DNA from: Roseococcus thiosulfatophilus
Lineage (GTDB): Bacteria > Pseudomonadota > Alphaproteobacteria > Acetobacterales > Acetobacteraceae
Reading direction: 5' to 3'
NCBI RefSeq assembly: GCF_017311575.1
Contig: NZ_JAFFQY010000064.1
Location: 1 to 64,000, forward strand
Length of the DNA stretch: 64,000 nt
This document shows positions 16,989-28,177 of this stretch, piece by piece. The notes beneath the pieces are model-generated. The model worked only from the letters and a program-made list of their open reading frames with translations. It did no database searches and had not been told where the DNA came from. Numbering within the stretch: the first letter of the stretch is position 1; each line of letters starts with the position of its first letter. Both the position numbers and the translations under genes were made by a program.

Positions 16989-17864
16989 ATGAGCGACACC
17001 ACCCTCGACGCCACCACCGCCCCCGCGGCCCCCCGCCGCCCCTCGGCGCTGCGGATGCTGCTGCGGGATTTCGGCGGGACGGTCAGCCTCATCCTCGTCA
17101 TCCTGATCGTGCTGCTGGCCATCCTCGCGCCCTGGCTCGCCCCGCATGATCCCTTCGCCACCGACCTGATGGCGGTGATGGAGCCGCCCTCCGAACGCTA
17201 CTGGCTCGGCACGGACGGGCAGGGGCGCGACATCTTCTCGCGTATGCTGTTCGGCCTGCGCGTCACGCTGGGCATGGGCCTGCTCTCGCTGGTCGTGGGC
17301 GGCGTCATCGGCGCGGTGGTGGGCTTCTGCGCGGCCTATTACCGCCGCATTGACGGGCTGCTGATGCGGCTGATGGACATGCTGCTGAGCTTCCCGGCCA
17401 TCCTCTTCGGCCTGGCGCTGGCGGCGATCTTCGGCCCGGGGCTCACGGCCGTCATCATCGCGCTGTCCATCGCCACCATCCCGCTGATGGCGCGCATCGT
17501 CCGCAGCTCCGCGCTGGTGGTGATGGGCCTCGACTACATCGAGGCGGCGCGCGCCATCGGGATGAACGACTTCCGGCTGATCTTCCGGCATTTGGCGCCC
17601 AACTGCCTCTCCTCCGTCTTCGTGTTCTCCACGCTGCGGCTGGGGCAGGTGATCCTGCTGGGTTCGGCGCTGTCCTTCCTCGGCCTCGGCGCGCAGCCGC
17701 CGACGGCGGAGCTGGGGGCCATGGCCGCGCAGGGGCGCAACTTCCTCTTCATCGCGCCGCACATCAGCGTGATCCCCTCCTTGGGCATCTTCGTGATCGT
17801 GCTGGCCTTCAACCTGCTGGGCGATGCGCTGCGCGACGCGCTCGACCCGCGGCTTCGCATCTAG
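16989..17864 (+). CDS. peptide/nickel-type ABC transporter permease (DppC/OppC family)
   Basis: A 291-residue permease with the OppC-type N-terminal helix and TDGQGRDIFSRMLFGLRV motif. The EAA loop is DYIEAARAIGMNDFRLIFRH. It forms the second half of the membrane channel with the preceding DppB-type protein. Two perfect hairpins follow its stop codon, before the receptor gene, which may separate expression of the permeases from that of the receptor. Confidence 0.92.
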   Translation: MSDTTLDATTAPAAPRRPSALRMLLRDFGGTVSLILVILIVLLAILAPWLAPHDPFATDLMAVMEPPSERYWLGTDGQGRDIFSRMLFGLRVTLGMGLLSLVVGGVIGAVVGFCAAYYRRIDGLLMRLMDMLLSFPAILFGLALAAIFGPGLTAVIIALSIATIPLMARIVRSSALVVMGLDYIEAARAIGMNDFRLIFRHLAPNCLSSVFVFSTLRLGQVILLGSALSFLGLGAQPPTAELGAMAAQGRNFLFIAPHISVIPSLGIFVIVLAFNLLGDALRDALDPRLRI

Positions 17865-17895
17865 GGCGGTTTCCACATGCGCGGAAACCGCCTTT
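17865..17895 (+). terminator. hairpin with short T run after the permease gene
   Basis: GGCGGTTTCC (17865-17874) and GGAAACCGCC (17883-17892) form a perfect 10-bp stem with an 8-nt loop, followed by TTT. It starts on the base after the TAG stop. The T run is short, so it may only partly stop transcription or may protect the upstream mRNA end. Confidence 0.5.
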
Positions 17896-17911
17896 GCCGT
17901 CATTTTCCGAG

Positions 17912-17951
17912 CCGATTCACGCAATGGCCGCAAGCGGCCATGTGTGATCGG
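17912..17951. repeat. palindromic element with GATTCACGC flank
   Basis: ATGGCCGC-AA-GCGGCCAT forms an 8-bp stem, and the outer arms CCGAT(t)CAC and GTGATCGG extend the pairing. The flank GATTCACGC recurs at 42053 and, with one change, at 53286. Confidence 0.5.
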
Positions 17952-17979
17952 ATCTAGTCCAATCAGGGAGAGCAAAGAG

Positions 17980-19587
17980 ATGAAAAGCTTCTGGCAACGC
18001 GCGACGCTGGGGGGGCTGGCCGCGATGGGCCTCGCCTTCGTGGCGGGGCAGGCGCAGGCGCAGCCGCGCAACCAGATCACGATCATGCGCGAGATCGACG
18101 CCGACCGTTATGACCCGCACCGTTCCACGGCGCTGGCGGCGGGCGAGGTCATCACCATGCTGTCCGACACGCTGGTCAGCATGGACTACGACATGCGCAC
18201 CATCCGCCCCGGCCTCGCCGAGCGCTGGGACGTGTCGGAGGATGGCCGCACCTACACCTTCCATCTGCGCCAGGGCGTCACCTTCTGCGACGGCACGCCC
18301 TTCACCGCGGAAGCCATGGCCTTCAGCCTGAACCGCTGGATCGGCCGCACCACGCCGCGCGTGACCTCGCCGGTCGCCTGGCGCGCGGGCGATGTGAAGG
18401 AAATCCGCGCCACGGGCCCGCACACGCTGGTCTATGAGCTGAACCGGCCCTTCTCCGAGCTGCTGCCCAACCTCGCCATGTTCTTCGGCTCGGCCGTGGA
18501 TCCCGCGACCGTCGAACGGCTCGGCGACAATTTCGGCGTGCAGGGCTTCAACGGCACCGGCCCCTTCTGCTGGGACAGCTGGACGCCCCGCAACCAGATG
18601 GTGCTGACGCGCCACCCCAACTACCGCTGGGGCCCGCCGGTGCTGCAGAACCAGGGCCCGGCCCATGTGGAGCGCATCGTCTGGCGCGTGATCCCGGAAG
18701 CCGCCTCGCGCGTCGCCGCGCTGCAGTCGAACCAGGCGGACCTGACGCAGTACATCCCGGACGCCTTCATCGCCTCGCTGCAGCGCGTGCCGACCGTCAC
18801 CATCAACAACCAGCCCAACTACCTCTGGGACACCTATCTGGGCTTCAAGGTGGACCGGCCCGTGGCCAATGACGTGGCCATCCGCCGCGCCTTCCACATG
18901 GCGGTGGACCGGCCGGCCATGGTGCGCGCCGTGTGGTCGGGCAACGCCCAGCCCGCGCGCGGCCTGATCAACCCGACCGCGCAGGACTACTCGGCGGCGG
19001 CCGATGAGCTGGTGCCCGCCTTCGACCCCGCGGCCGCGCGGCGGATGCTGGACGAGGCCGGCTGGACCATGGGCCCCGACGGCGTGCGGGTGAAGGACGG
19101 GCAGCGCGCCACGCTGACGCTCTTTGCCATCAACAACCTCATTAACCAGCGCCTGGGCGAGATCATCCAGCAGGCGGTGCGCCAGGTGGGGATCGAGCTG
19201 CGCATCCAGCTCTTCGACGCCACCGTGGCCTGGGGCCGGCTCGCGACGCAGGACTTCGACGTGCTGTTCCTGAGCTACCCGTATCTGTCGGCCAATGACG
19301 CGCTGAACCTCTACTGGCACAGCCGCTCGCGCCCCACGCCGAACCGGATGAACTGGAACAACCCGCAGACCGACCAGTGGCTGGAGGAAGGCCGCGCGGC
19401 GACCGACCCCGCGGTGCGCGCCGAAGCCATGGCCAACCTGCAGCGGCAGCTCAACGAGGCCTCGGCCTGGATGAACATCGCGCACAACAACCTGAACCTG
19501 TTCAGCACCCGCCGGGTGGAGGGTGCGCGCGCGCACGGCCTCTACGGCATCTCCATCTACAAGGGCCTGGACCTCAGGGTCCGCTGA
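17980..19587 (+). CDS. ABC transporter substrate-binding protein, peptide type (SBP_bac_5)
   Basis: A 535-residue periplasmic receptor of the DppA/OppA class. The signal peptide KSFWQRATLGGLAAMGLAF runs on to a cleavage site near AQAQA|QPRNQ. The usual DTLVSMDYDMRTIRPGLAERW and FNGTGPFCWDSWTP stretches are visible. It captures the substrate for the two permeases upstream and the ATPases downstream. The ATG at 17980 is chosen because it gives a proper signal peptide and has GGGAG and AAAGAG upstream. Ligands of this family include peptides, glutathione, nickel and opines. Confidence 0.9.
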   Translation: MKSFWQRATLGGLAAMGLAFVAGQAQAQPRNQITIMREIDADRYDPHRSTALAAGEVITMLSDTLVSMDYDMRTIRPGLAERWDVSEDGRTYTFHLRQGVTFCDGTPFTAEAMAFSLNRWIGRTTPRVTSPVAWRAGDVKEIRATGPHTLVYELNRPFSELLPNLAMFFGSAVDPATVERLGDNFGVQGFNGTGPFCWDSWTPRNQMVLTRHPNYRWGPPVLQNQGPAHVERIVWRVIPEAASRVAALQSNQADLTQYIPDAFIASLQRVPTVTINNQPNYLWDTYLGFKVDRPVANDVAIRRAFHMAVDRPAMVRAVWSGNAQPARGLINPTAQDYSAAADELVPAFDPAAARRMLDEAGWTMGPDGVRVKDGQRATLTLFAINNLINQRLGEIIQQAVRQVGIELRIQLFDATVAWGRLATQDFDVLFLSYPYLSANDALNLYWHSRSRPTPNRMNWNNPQTDQWLEEGRAATDPAVRAEAMANLQRQLNEASAWMNIAHNNLNLFSTRRVEGARAHGLYGISIYKGLDLRVR

Positions 19588-19614
19588 AGCAGTAAACGGC
19601 AAGGAAGCACCACC

Positions 19615-21047
19615 ATGGCCACCACGCTGATCAAGGGCGCCGAACTCATCGTCGCCTGGGATGCCTCGGAAAAGCGGCATGTCTACATGCCGGATGCGGA
19701 CCTCGCCTTCGAAGGAGGGGTGATCCGCTTCGTCGGCCGGGGCTATGACGGCGTGGCGGACAAGGTGGTGGACGGGGCGGGCATGCTGGTCATGCCCGGC
19801 CTCGTGAACATCCACTCGCACCCGACCAGCGAGCCGATGAACAAGGGGCTGCTCGACGAGATCGGCAGCCCCGGCCTCTACAACTCCTCGCTCTACGAGT
19901 TCATGCCCATCTTCCGCAGCGATGCCGAAGCCGTGCCCGACTGCGTGCGCGTGGCGCTGAGCGAGTTGCTGCTCTCCGGCGTCACCACGCTGTGCGACCT
20001 GTCCATGGCGCATCCGGGCTGGCTCGATTTGCTGGCGGAAGCCGGCATGCGCGTCTGCATCGCGCCCATGTTCAAGTCGGCGCGGTGGTTCACCAAGAAC
20101 GGCCATGTCGTCGAATATGAGTGGGACGAGAAGGCCGGCGAGAAGGCGATGGAAGAGGCCTTTTCCCTGATTCAGCGCGCGGAGCAGCACTCTTCCGGCC
20201 GCCTCTTCGGCATGGCGTGTCCCGCGCAGATTGATACCTGCACGCCCGAATTGCTGCGCGACAGCCGCGCCGAGGCGCGCGCCCGCGGCATCTCCTGGCA
20301 GATCCACGCCGCGCAGTCGGTGGTGGAGTTCCACGAGATCACGCGCCGCCACGGCTTCACGCCCATCCAGTGGCTGCACGAGATGGGGCTGCTCGACCAG
20401 CAATCCATCATCGGCCACGGCATCTTCCTGGATGACCACCCGAGCACGCCCTGGCACACCGACCGCGACCTCTCGATCCTGGCCGAGACGGGCACCACGG
20501 TGGCCCACTGCCCGACCGTCTTCGCGCGGCGCGGCATCACCATGAAGGATTTCGGGCGTTATCACCGCCGCGGCGTGAACCTGGGCGTGGGCACCGACAC
20601 CTACCCGCACAACATGCTGGATGAGCTGCGCCTCGTGGCCTATCTCGCCCGCACCCAGGCGACCGACCCGCGCACCACCACCACCAACGACATCTTCAAC
20701 GCCGCCACCATCGGCGGCGCCCGCGCGCTGGGCCGCGACGATATCGGCCGCCTCGCGGTCGGTGCCCGCGCCGACATCGTGCTGGTGGACGCGACCCATC
20801 CGCGCATGCAGCCGCGCCACGACCCCGTGCGCAGCCTGATCTACGCCGCCGGCGACCGCGCGGTGAAGGACGTCTTCGTGGATGGCGAGAAGGTGGTGGA
20901 GAATGGCGAGGTCCTGACCATGGATTTCCGCCAGGCCGCCGCCCACCTGGCCGAGGCGCAGAAGCGCATCACCGCCAAGGCCACCCAGCAGGACTGGGCG
21001 CACCGGCCGGTGGACAAGATCGCCCCCCCCACCTTCAAGTGGCTGTG

Positions 21048-21048
<1 letters not shown>
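19615..21048 (+). CDS. amidohydrolase inside the ABC operon (chlorohydrolase/deaminase type)
   Basis: A 477-residue amidohydrolase of the TrzA/AtzA/SsnA-like group. The metal motif NIHSHPT has His67 and His69, with WQIHAAQS, the IGHGIF histidine and the GTDTYPHNM aspartate later. Such enzymes deaminate or dechlorinate ring amines or cleave amides. It lies between the receptor and the two ATPases of one ABC system, and its stop overlaps the next start (TGATG). This suggests that the imported compound is its substrate or gives rise to it. The precise reaction is not known. Confidence 0.85.
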
Positions 21049-22033
<985 letters not shown>

Positions 22034-22037
<4 letters not shown>

Positions 22038-23080
22038 GTGTGTTGCTGGAAGTCGAGAACCTCGCCAAGCACTACCCCGTCCGCAAGGGCGCCATCCTGG
22101 CCCGTCAGGTGGGGCTGGTGCGCGCGGTGGACGGCGTCTCCTTCACGCTGAACCGCGGCGAGACGCTGGCCCTGGTGGGCGAGAGCGGCTGTGGCAAGTC
22201 CACCACCGCGCGCCTGGTGCTGCGCCTCATCGAGCCCACCACGGGGGCCGTGAAGTTCAAGGGCACCGACATCACCACGCTGGACGGCGCCACGCTCAAG
22301 GGCTTCCGCCGCAACGCGCAGATCGTGTTCCAGGACCCCTACGCCTCGCTCAACCCGCGCTACACGGTGGGGCAGACCATCTCCGAGCCCATGGAGGTCC
22401 ACAACATCGGCGACGCCGCCTCGCGCCGCGCGCGGGTCGAGGAATTGCTGAAGCTGGTGGGCCTCGCCCCCTATCACGCCCAGCGCTACGGGCATGAGTT
22501 CAGCGGCGGGCAGCGCCAGCGCATCGGCATCGCGCGCGCCCTGGCCGTCGAGCCTGATCTTGTGGTGTGCGACGAGCCGGTCTCCGCGCTCGACGTCTCC
22601 ATCCAGGCGCAGGTGGTGAACCTGCTGCGCGACCTGCAGCGGCGCCTCGGGCTGGCCTACCTCTTCATCGCGCATGACCTCGCGGTGGTGAAGCACGTGG
22701 CCGACCGGATCGCGGTGATGTATCTCGGCCGCATCGTGGAGATCGGCGAGAAGCGCGCGCTGTTCTCCAACCCGCGCCACCCCTACACGCGGGCGCTGCT
22801 GGCCGCGATCCCGCACCCGGACCCCTCGCGCAAGGGCCGCGTGACGCCGCTCGGCGGCGACGTGCCGAGCCCCATGAACATCCCGCCCGGCTGCCGCTTC
22901 CACACGCGCTGCCCCTACGCCCAGGACATCTGCCGCCAGCAGGACCCGGTGCTGAAGGATGGCGTGGCCTGCCACCTGGCGGACCAGTTGCCGCCGGCGG
23001 GGGTGGACTTCGCCGGCGGCCTGGCCCCCAATGCGGCCAAGCGGCTTGCCCTCTACGCGGAGGCGGCCGCGCGGTCGTAA
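22034..23080 (+). CDS. peptide-type ABC transporter ATPase (DppF/OppF family)
   Basis: A 348-residue ATPase. It has Walker [11 protein letters not shown], signature [10 protein letters not shown], Walker [13 protein letters not shown] and the C-terminal [15 protein letters not shown] segment. The start ATG 22034 overlaps the preceding stop (ATGA). It is the last transporter gene of the operon. An iron alcohol dehydrogenase gene starts 19 bp after it and is probably co-transcribed. Confidence 0.93.
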
Positions 23081-23099
23081 CGCGCGCAAGAGGAAACGC

Positions 23100-24272
23100 A
23101 TGGTCCAGGCGATCGTGGCCCCCCGTCAGGTGCTGGTGGGGGCGGGAAGCATCGCAAGGCTGGGGGCGCTGCTCGGCCAGTTCGGCTTCTCCCGCCCGCT
23201 GGTGGTGACGGACCCATGGATGGTCTCCTCCGGCACCATCGAGAAATGCCTGGCGCCGCTGCGCGCGGCGGGCATCACCCCCGTGGTCTTCCACGAGACG
23301 GTGCCCGACCCGACCGACACGGTCATCGAAGCCGGCGTCGCCGCCCTGCGCGCAGGCGATTTCGACGTGCTGCTGGGCTTCGGCGGCGGCAGCCCGATGG
23401 ACACGGCCAAGGCCATGGCCATCCTCGCCGCGGCACCCGCGGGTGCCAAGATGCGCGACTTCAAGGTGCCGGTGGCCGCCGATCGCGGCGCGCTGCCCGT
23501 CATCTGCGTGCCCACCACGGCCGGCACGGGCAGCGAGGCCACGCGCTTCACCGTCATCACCGACACCGAGACCGATGAGAAGATGCTCATCGCGGGCCTC
23601 GGCGCCCTGCCGCTGGCCGCCGTGGTGGATCACGACCTCACCTTCACCCTGCCGCGCCGCATCACGGCCGATACGGGCATCGACAGCCTGACCCATGCGC
23701 TGGAGGCCTTCGTCAGCCAGCGCGCCAACCCCGTCTCGGACATGTATGCGCGCGAGGCGATGCGCCTCATCAGCCCCAACCTGCGCCCCGTCTATGCCGA
23801 TGGCGGCAACGCCGCGGCGCGCGAGGCCATGATGCTGGGGGCGACGCTCGCGGGGCTGGCCTTCTCCAACGCCTCGGTCGCCCTGGTGCATGGCATGTCG
23901 CGGCCCATCGGCGCGCATTTCCATGTGCCGCATGGCCTCTCCAACGCCATGCTGCTGCCGGCGGTGACGCGCTTCAGCCTGGACGCCGCCCTGCCGCGCT
24001 ATGCCGAGGCGGCGCGCTGCATGGGCTGCGCGGCCGCGGGCGACGCCGACCAGGTGGCCGGCGCCAAGCTGCTGGAGGAACTCCGCGCCCTGAACGCGGA
24101 GCTGGAGGTGCCCACGCCCGCCGCCTGGGGCATCGCGGAAGATCGCTGGAACGGGCTGCTGCCCACCATGGCGGCGCAGGCCCTGGCCTCGGGCAGCCCG
24201 GGCAACAACCCGCGCGTGCCGCAGGCCGAGCAGATCATGGCGCTCTATGCGGAGGCCTACCGAGGCGGTTAG
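23100..24272 (+). CDS. iron-containing alcohol dehydrogenase
   Basis: A 390-residue group III (Fe-ADH) dehydrogenase. The N-terminal NAD(P)-binding half has FGGGSPMDTAKAMA, and the metal-binding half has TADTGIDSLTHALEAFVS and HGMSRPIGAHFHVPHG with the expected Asp and His ligands. It interconverts an alcohol and an aldehyde or ketone. The start ATG 23100 is preceded by AGAGGAAA. Its position behind the ABC/amidohydrolase operon suggests it handles a product of the imported compound. Confidence 0.88.
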   Translation: MVQAIVAPRQVLVGAGSIARLGALLGQFGFSRPLVVTDPWMVSSGTIEKCLAPLRAAGITPVVFHETVPDPTDTVIEAGVAALRAGDFDVLLGFGGGSPMDTAKAMAILAAAPAGAKMRDFKVPVAADRGALPVICVPTTAGTGSEATRFTVITDTETDEKMLIAGLGALPLAAVVDHDLTFTLPRRITADTGIDSLTHALEAFVSQRANPVSDMYAREAMRLISPNLRPVYADGGNAAAREAMMLGATLAGLAFSNASVALVHGMSRPIGAHFHVPHGLSNAMLLPAVTRFSLDAALPRYAEAARCMGCAAAGDADQVAGAKLLEELRALNAELEVPTPAAWGIAEDRWNGLLPTMAAQALASGSPGNNPRVPQAEQIMALYAEAYRGG

Positions 24273-24282
24273 CCCGCCGGCC

Positions 24283-25428
24283 TTATCCCGCTTGGGACGC
24301 CCGCCAGCGGTCCACCCAGGCGGGCAGGGCGGCGAGCGGCAGCGGGCGGGCCAGCCAGAAGCCCTGCGCCCGCTCCACCCCCAGGTTTCGCAGCGAACGC
24401 CAGATGGCGGCGGTGGAGACCCCCTCCGCCGTCATGCTCAGCCCCTGGCGCGCCAGCCGCCGCACCTGCTGCCGCGCGCGGGCGGAGGTGGCGAGGCTCT
24501 GCACGAATTCCTTGTCGAGCTTCACGCCGGAGAAGGGCAGGCGCAGCAGCCGCCGCCGCCGGTCATCCATCTCGAAATCATCGATCAGCACCTGGTGGCC
24601 GCGCGCGCGCAGCCGCCGCACGGAGCGGCCCAGGCGGGAGAAGTCGCGCACCGGCGAGGTCTCGGTCAGCTCGATGGCCAGGCGGTGGCGCGGCATCCGG
24701 GCCGCGCGCAGCTGGTCCGCGATCCAGGAGAGGGTGTCGCGCTTCTCCAGCTCATCCACCGGCAGGTTGACCGAGACGGCGAGGCCCGCGGGGGCGCCGT
24801 TGCGCATCAGGTCGCTCGCCGCGATGCGGGCCACGGCCGCGGCCAGGCGCCGCGCCAGCCCCGCGCGTTCCAGGGCGGGCACGAAGCTGCCGGGTCCGAG
24901 CGCCACCGGGTCGCCGCGCCAGCGCGCCAGGGCCTCGACCATGACAAGGCGGCGGTCGCGCACGCGTACGATGGGCTGGTAGCGCAGCAGCAGCCCGTCA
25001 TCCCCATCGAGCCGCCGCGCCATGCCCGCGAGGCCGCCGCCACGCGGCGTGGGCGGCGCGGGGGGGCCGCCCGTCAGCGCCGCGCGGATGCGCGATTCGA
25101 GCTCCTCGGGCGGGGCATGGGCGGGCAGGGGCAGGATGGTGGCGCCGGGCGAGGCCTCGGCCAGGGCGTCGAGCAGGGTGGAGTCCACCCCCGTCATGCT
25201 CTCCTGCAGGAAGAGGTGCGCGAAGCCGCCCATCCCCTCCAGCACCGCACCCAGCAGCGCGGCATGCCCGGTGAGCACGATGGGCGGCTCCACCCCGGCC
25301 AGGGAGGCGGCGGCCCGGACGGCCTCGACAAGCCGGGGGTCCCGCGCGACGACGGCGATGCGGGCGGCCGGGGCCCCTTCGGCGGAATCCACCGCGGACC
25401 GGGATGTCTCGATCTGGGGCAAAGGCAC
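24283..25428 (-). CDS. EAL-domain protein with degenerate receiver-like N-terminus
   Basis: About 381 residues. The C-terminal 240 form an EAL domain for breaking down cyclic di-GMP, with VEALARW, SVNLP, IELTET, LIDDFE, VKLDKEF and TAEGVS. The usual DDFGTG loop reads DDFEMDD, so loop 6, needed for metal binding and dimerisation, is altered and activity is uncertain. The N-terminal part (ARIAVVARDPRLVEAV onward) resembles a receiver fold without a clear phosphoacceptor. The start is uncertain: GTG 25428 is chosen because a TATAGGCT-like promoter element lies just upstream; an earlier start at 25488 would add a CSHC-containing stretch. It lies 75 bp downstream of secDF on the same strand. Confidence 0.78.
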   Translation of the reverse strand: MPLPQIETSRSAVDSAEGAPAARIAVVARDPRLVEAVRAAASLAGVEPPIVLTGHAALLGAVLEGMGGFAHLFLQESMTGVDSTLLDALAEASPGATILPLPAHAPPEELESRIRAALTGGPPAPPTPRGGGLAGMARRLDGDDGLLLRYQPIVRVRDRRLVMVEALARWRGDPVALGPGSFVPALERAGLARRLAAAVARIAASDLMRNGAPAGLAVSVNLPVDELEKRDTLSWIADQLRAARMPRHRLAIELTETSPVRDFSRLGRSVRRLRARGHQVLIDDFEMDDRRRRLLRLPFSGVKLDKEFVQSLATSARARQQVRRLARQGLSMTAEGVSTAAIWRSLRNLGVERAQGFWLARPLPLAALPAWVDRWRASQAG

Positions 25429-25503
25429 CTGGCAATGCGAACAGTGCAGTAGCCTATACGCCGCGCCGCGCCGTCTCAATGCCTGCACGGGGCGCGACGG
25501 GCA

Positions 25504-28086
25504 TTACGACGTGGCAACCTCCTTCTTTTCCGCCACGCCCTCCGCCGCCAGCCCCGGCCGCAGCCGCTTCGCCCCGGTGTAGAGCACGATGGGGGCCGCG
25601 ATGAAGATGGAGGAGGAGGTGCAGAGCAGCACGCCGAACAGCATCACCCAGGCGAATCCCGCCAGCGTGGCACCCCCGAACAGCGCCAGCGGCAGCACGG
25701 CCAGCGCCAGCGTCATGGAGGTGCCGATGGTGCGGTTCAGCGTCTCGTTGATGGAGAGGTCCACCACGTCGCGCAGCGGCATCACCTTGTAGCGGCGGAG
25801 GTTCTCGCGCATCCGGTCATAGACCACGACCTTGTCGTTCACCGAGAAGCCGATGATGGTCAGGATGGCCGCGATGGTGGTCAGGTTGAACTCGATCTGG
25901 AACAGCACCATGAAGCCCACGGCCTTGGTGGTGTCCAGGATCAGCGTGATGAGGGCGGCGAAGCCGAACTCCCATTCGAAGCGCACCCAGATATAGACCA
26001 TCATGGCCAGCAGCGAGAGGCCGAGCGCGATGAGCCCGCCCTGGAACAGCTCGGCCGAGATGCGGTTGCCCACCGCCTCCACGCGCAGCACGCGCAGGCC
26101 CTCCTGCGCGCCTTCGAGCGCGGCGCGGACGCGGTTCACGATGGCCTGGGTCTGCGCCTCGTCCGGCGGCGCGGGCACGCGGGCCAGCACCGTGTTCTCG
26201 TCGCCGAAGCGCTGCAGGCCGACATCGCCGGTCTCGAGCCCGGCCACGGCGGCGCGCATCGCGGGCAGGTTGGCGGGCTCCGGCGTGCGGACCTCCATGA
26301 TGATGCCGCCCTGGAAGTCGATGCCGCGCTCCAGCCCCGGGTAGAAGGCGCCGATGACCGAGGCGGTGGACAGCATGCCCGAGACGATGAGGCCCGCCAC
26401 CGCGCCCTTCATGAAGGGGATCCGCGTCACGTCCGGCACGATGCGGAAGAGCGGGCGGCGCAGGCGTTCGACCAGCCCGGCACCGGGCTTCTCGATCACC
26501 GGCAATTCCTTGGGCCGGCGCCAGCGATACCACCAGACGGTGAAGAGGCGCACCAGCACGGTCGCCGTCCACATCTGCGCGATGGTGCCGATGGCCACCG
26601 TCACCGCGAAGCCGCGCACCGGGCCCGAGCCGAAGCCGTAGAGGAAGCCCATGGCGATGAGGTTGGTCAGGTTGGCGTCGAGGATGGTGCCGGAGGCCTT
26701 GGTATAGCCCGTCTCCAGCGCCGAGAGGGGGGAGCGTCCGTTCTTCACCTCCTCCCGGATTCGCTCGTTGATCAGGATGTTGGCGTCGAGCGCCGTGCCC
26801 AGCGTCAGCACGATGCCCGCGATGCCGGGCAGGGTGAGCGTGGCCTCCAGCAGCGACATCGCCGCGATCAGCAGCAGGATGTTGATGCCGAGCGCGATGT
26901 TCGCGATCCAGCCGAACAACCCATAGGCGAAGCCCATGTAGAGGAAGACGAAGAGAAAGCCCGCGGCCAGGCTGATGAGGCCCGCGCGGATCGCGTCCTC
27001 GCCCAGCTCGGGGCCCACGGTGCGTTCCTCCACCACCGTCAGCGGCGCGGGCAGGGCGCCGGCGCGCAGCAGCACGGCGAGGTCATTGGCGGTGCGCACG
27101 GTGAAGCTGCCGCTGATCTGCCCGCGGCCGCCCGTGATGGGTTCGCGGATCACGGGGGCGGTGATGACGCGGTCATCCAGCACGATGGCGAAGGGCCGGC
27201 CCACATTGGCGCGGGTGATGTCGGCGAAGCGGCGGGTGCCGATCGAATCGAAGCTGAAATTCACCACCCATTCGCCGGTGCGGCTGTCCTGGGCGGCGCG
27301 GGCGTCGTTCAGGTTCGCGCCATCCACCTCGACACGGCGGCGCACGGCGAAGCGCTCGCCCGTCTGCTCGCCGGTGAGGAACATCACGCCGGGGGGGGCG
27401 GTGACGGCCTGGAGGTTCGCCGTCTCGTCCAGCAGATGGAAGGTCATGCGGGCGGTACGGCCCAGCAGGTCCTTGATGCGCTGGGGGTCTTCCACGCCGG
27501 GCAGCTGGACCAGGATGCGGTTGGCGCCCTGGCGGGCGATCAGCGCCTCGGCCACGCCGGTCTCGTCAATGCGGCGGCGGACGATCTCGATGGATTGCTC
27601 GACCGCGTTGGTCGCCTTGGCGCGCAGCCCGGCCTCGGTGATGGTGGCGGTGATGGTGCCATCCGGGCCGGCGGCCACCTCCATGTCCGGCTGCTGGTTG
27701 CCGGCGCTGACGGTGACGGGATTGGCCAGCTCCCGGATGATGCGAAGGGCCGTGTCGCGCTGGGCGGGGTCGGTGATTCGCAGCTGCACCCGGCGCTGCT
27801 CGGGCTGGGCGGTCAGGCCGGTGTAGGAGATTCGCGGGGTGGCCTGGCCCAGGCCCCGGCGCGTGCCCTCGACCACCGCCTCCAGCCGCTCACGCAGCAG
27901 GACGGAGGTGTCCACCTCCAGCAGCAGGTAGGAACCGCCGCGCAGGTCAAGGCCCAGGTTCACCTGGCGCATGGGGAACCATTCGGGCGCGGAGGCGCGC
28001 GGGAAGAGGTTGGGCAGGCTCAGCAGCAGCGCCGCCAGGCACACGCTCAGAATGGAAAACGTCTTCCAACGCGAAAAATACATCAT
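25504..28086 (-). CDS. secDF: fused protein translocase subunit SecDF
   Basis: A single 860-residue protein joining SecD (about 1-525) and SecF (about 531-860). It uses the proton gradient to pull secreted proteins through SecYEG. The SecD half has the large periplasmic P1 head and the TM4 motif GTALDANILINERIREE with the key Asp. The SecF half has RGIDFQGGIIMEV and GFSVNDKVVVYDRMRE. Most proteobacteria have separate secD and secF genes, so the fusion is noteworthy. No yajC is adjacent. Two in-frame ATG codons (28086, 28083) can serve as start. Confidence 0.95.
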   Translation of the reverse strand: MMYFSRWKTFSILSVCLAALLLSLPNLFPRASAPEWFPMRQVNLGLDLRGGSYLLLEVDTSVLLRERLEAVVEGTRRGLGQATPRISYTGLTAQPEQRRVQLRITDPAQRDTALRIIRELANPVTVSAGNQQPDMEVAAGPDGTITATITEAGLRAKATNAVEQSIEIVRRRIDETGVAEALIARQGANRILVQLPGVEDPQRIKDLLGRTARMTFHLLDETANLQAVTAPPGVMFLTGEQTGERFAVRRRVEVDGANLNDARAAQDSRTGEWVVNFSFDSIGTRRFADITRANVGRPFAIVLDDRVITAPVIREPITGGRGQISGSFTVRTANDLAVLLRAGALPAPLTVVEERTVGPELGEDAIRAGLISLAAGFLFVFLYMGFAYGLFGWIANIALGINILLLIAAMSLLEATLTLPGIAGIVLTLGTALDANILINERIREEVKNGRSPLSALETGYTKASGTILDANLTNLIAMGFLYGFGSGPVRGFAVTVAIGTIAQMWTATVLVRLFTVWWYRWRRPKELPVIEKPGAGLVERLRRPLFRIVPDVTRIPFMKGAVAGLIVSGMLSTASVIGAFYPGLERGIDFQGGIIMEVRTPEPANLPAMRAAVAGLETGDVGLQRFGDENTVLARVPAPPDEAQTQAIVNRVRAALEGAQEGLRVLRVEAVGNRISAELFQGGLIALGLSLLAMMVYIWVRFEWEFGFAALITLILDTTKAVGFMVLFQIEFNLTTIAAILTIIGFSVNDKVVVYDRMRENLRRYKVMPLRDVVDLSINETLNRTIGTSMTLALAVLPLALFGGATLAGFAWVMLFGVLLCTSSSIFIAAPIVLYTGAKRLRPGLAAEGVAEKKEVATS

Positions 28087-28177
28087 GTGACCGAAGAGCC
28101 CCGTCTACGCGGCGGGAACATGACGAGGGGGAGGGGGGGATGCAAGTGCGCCCCGCTCAGGCTAGGCATGACGCAAC

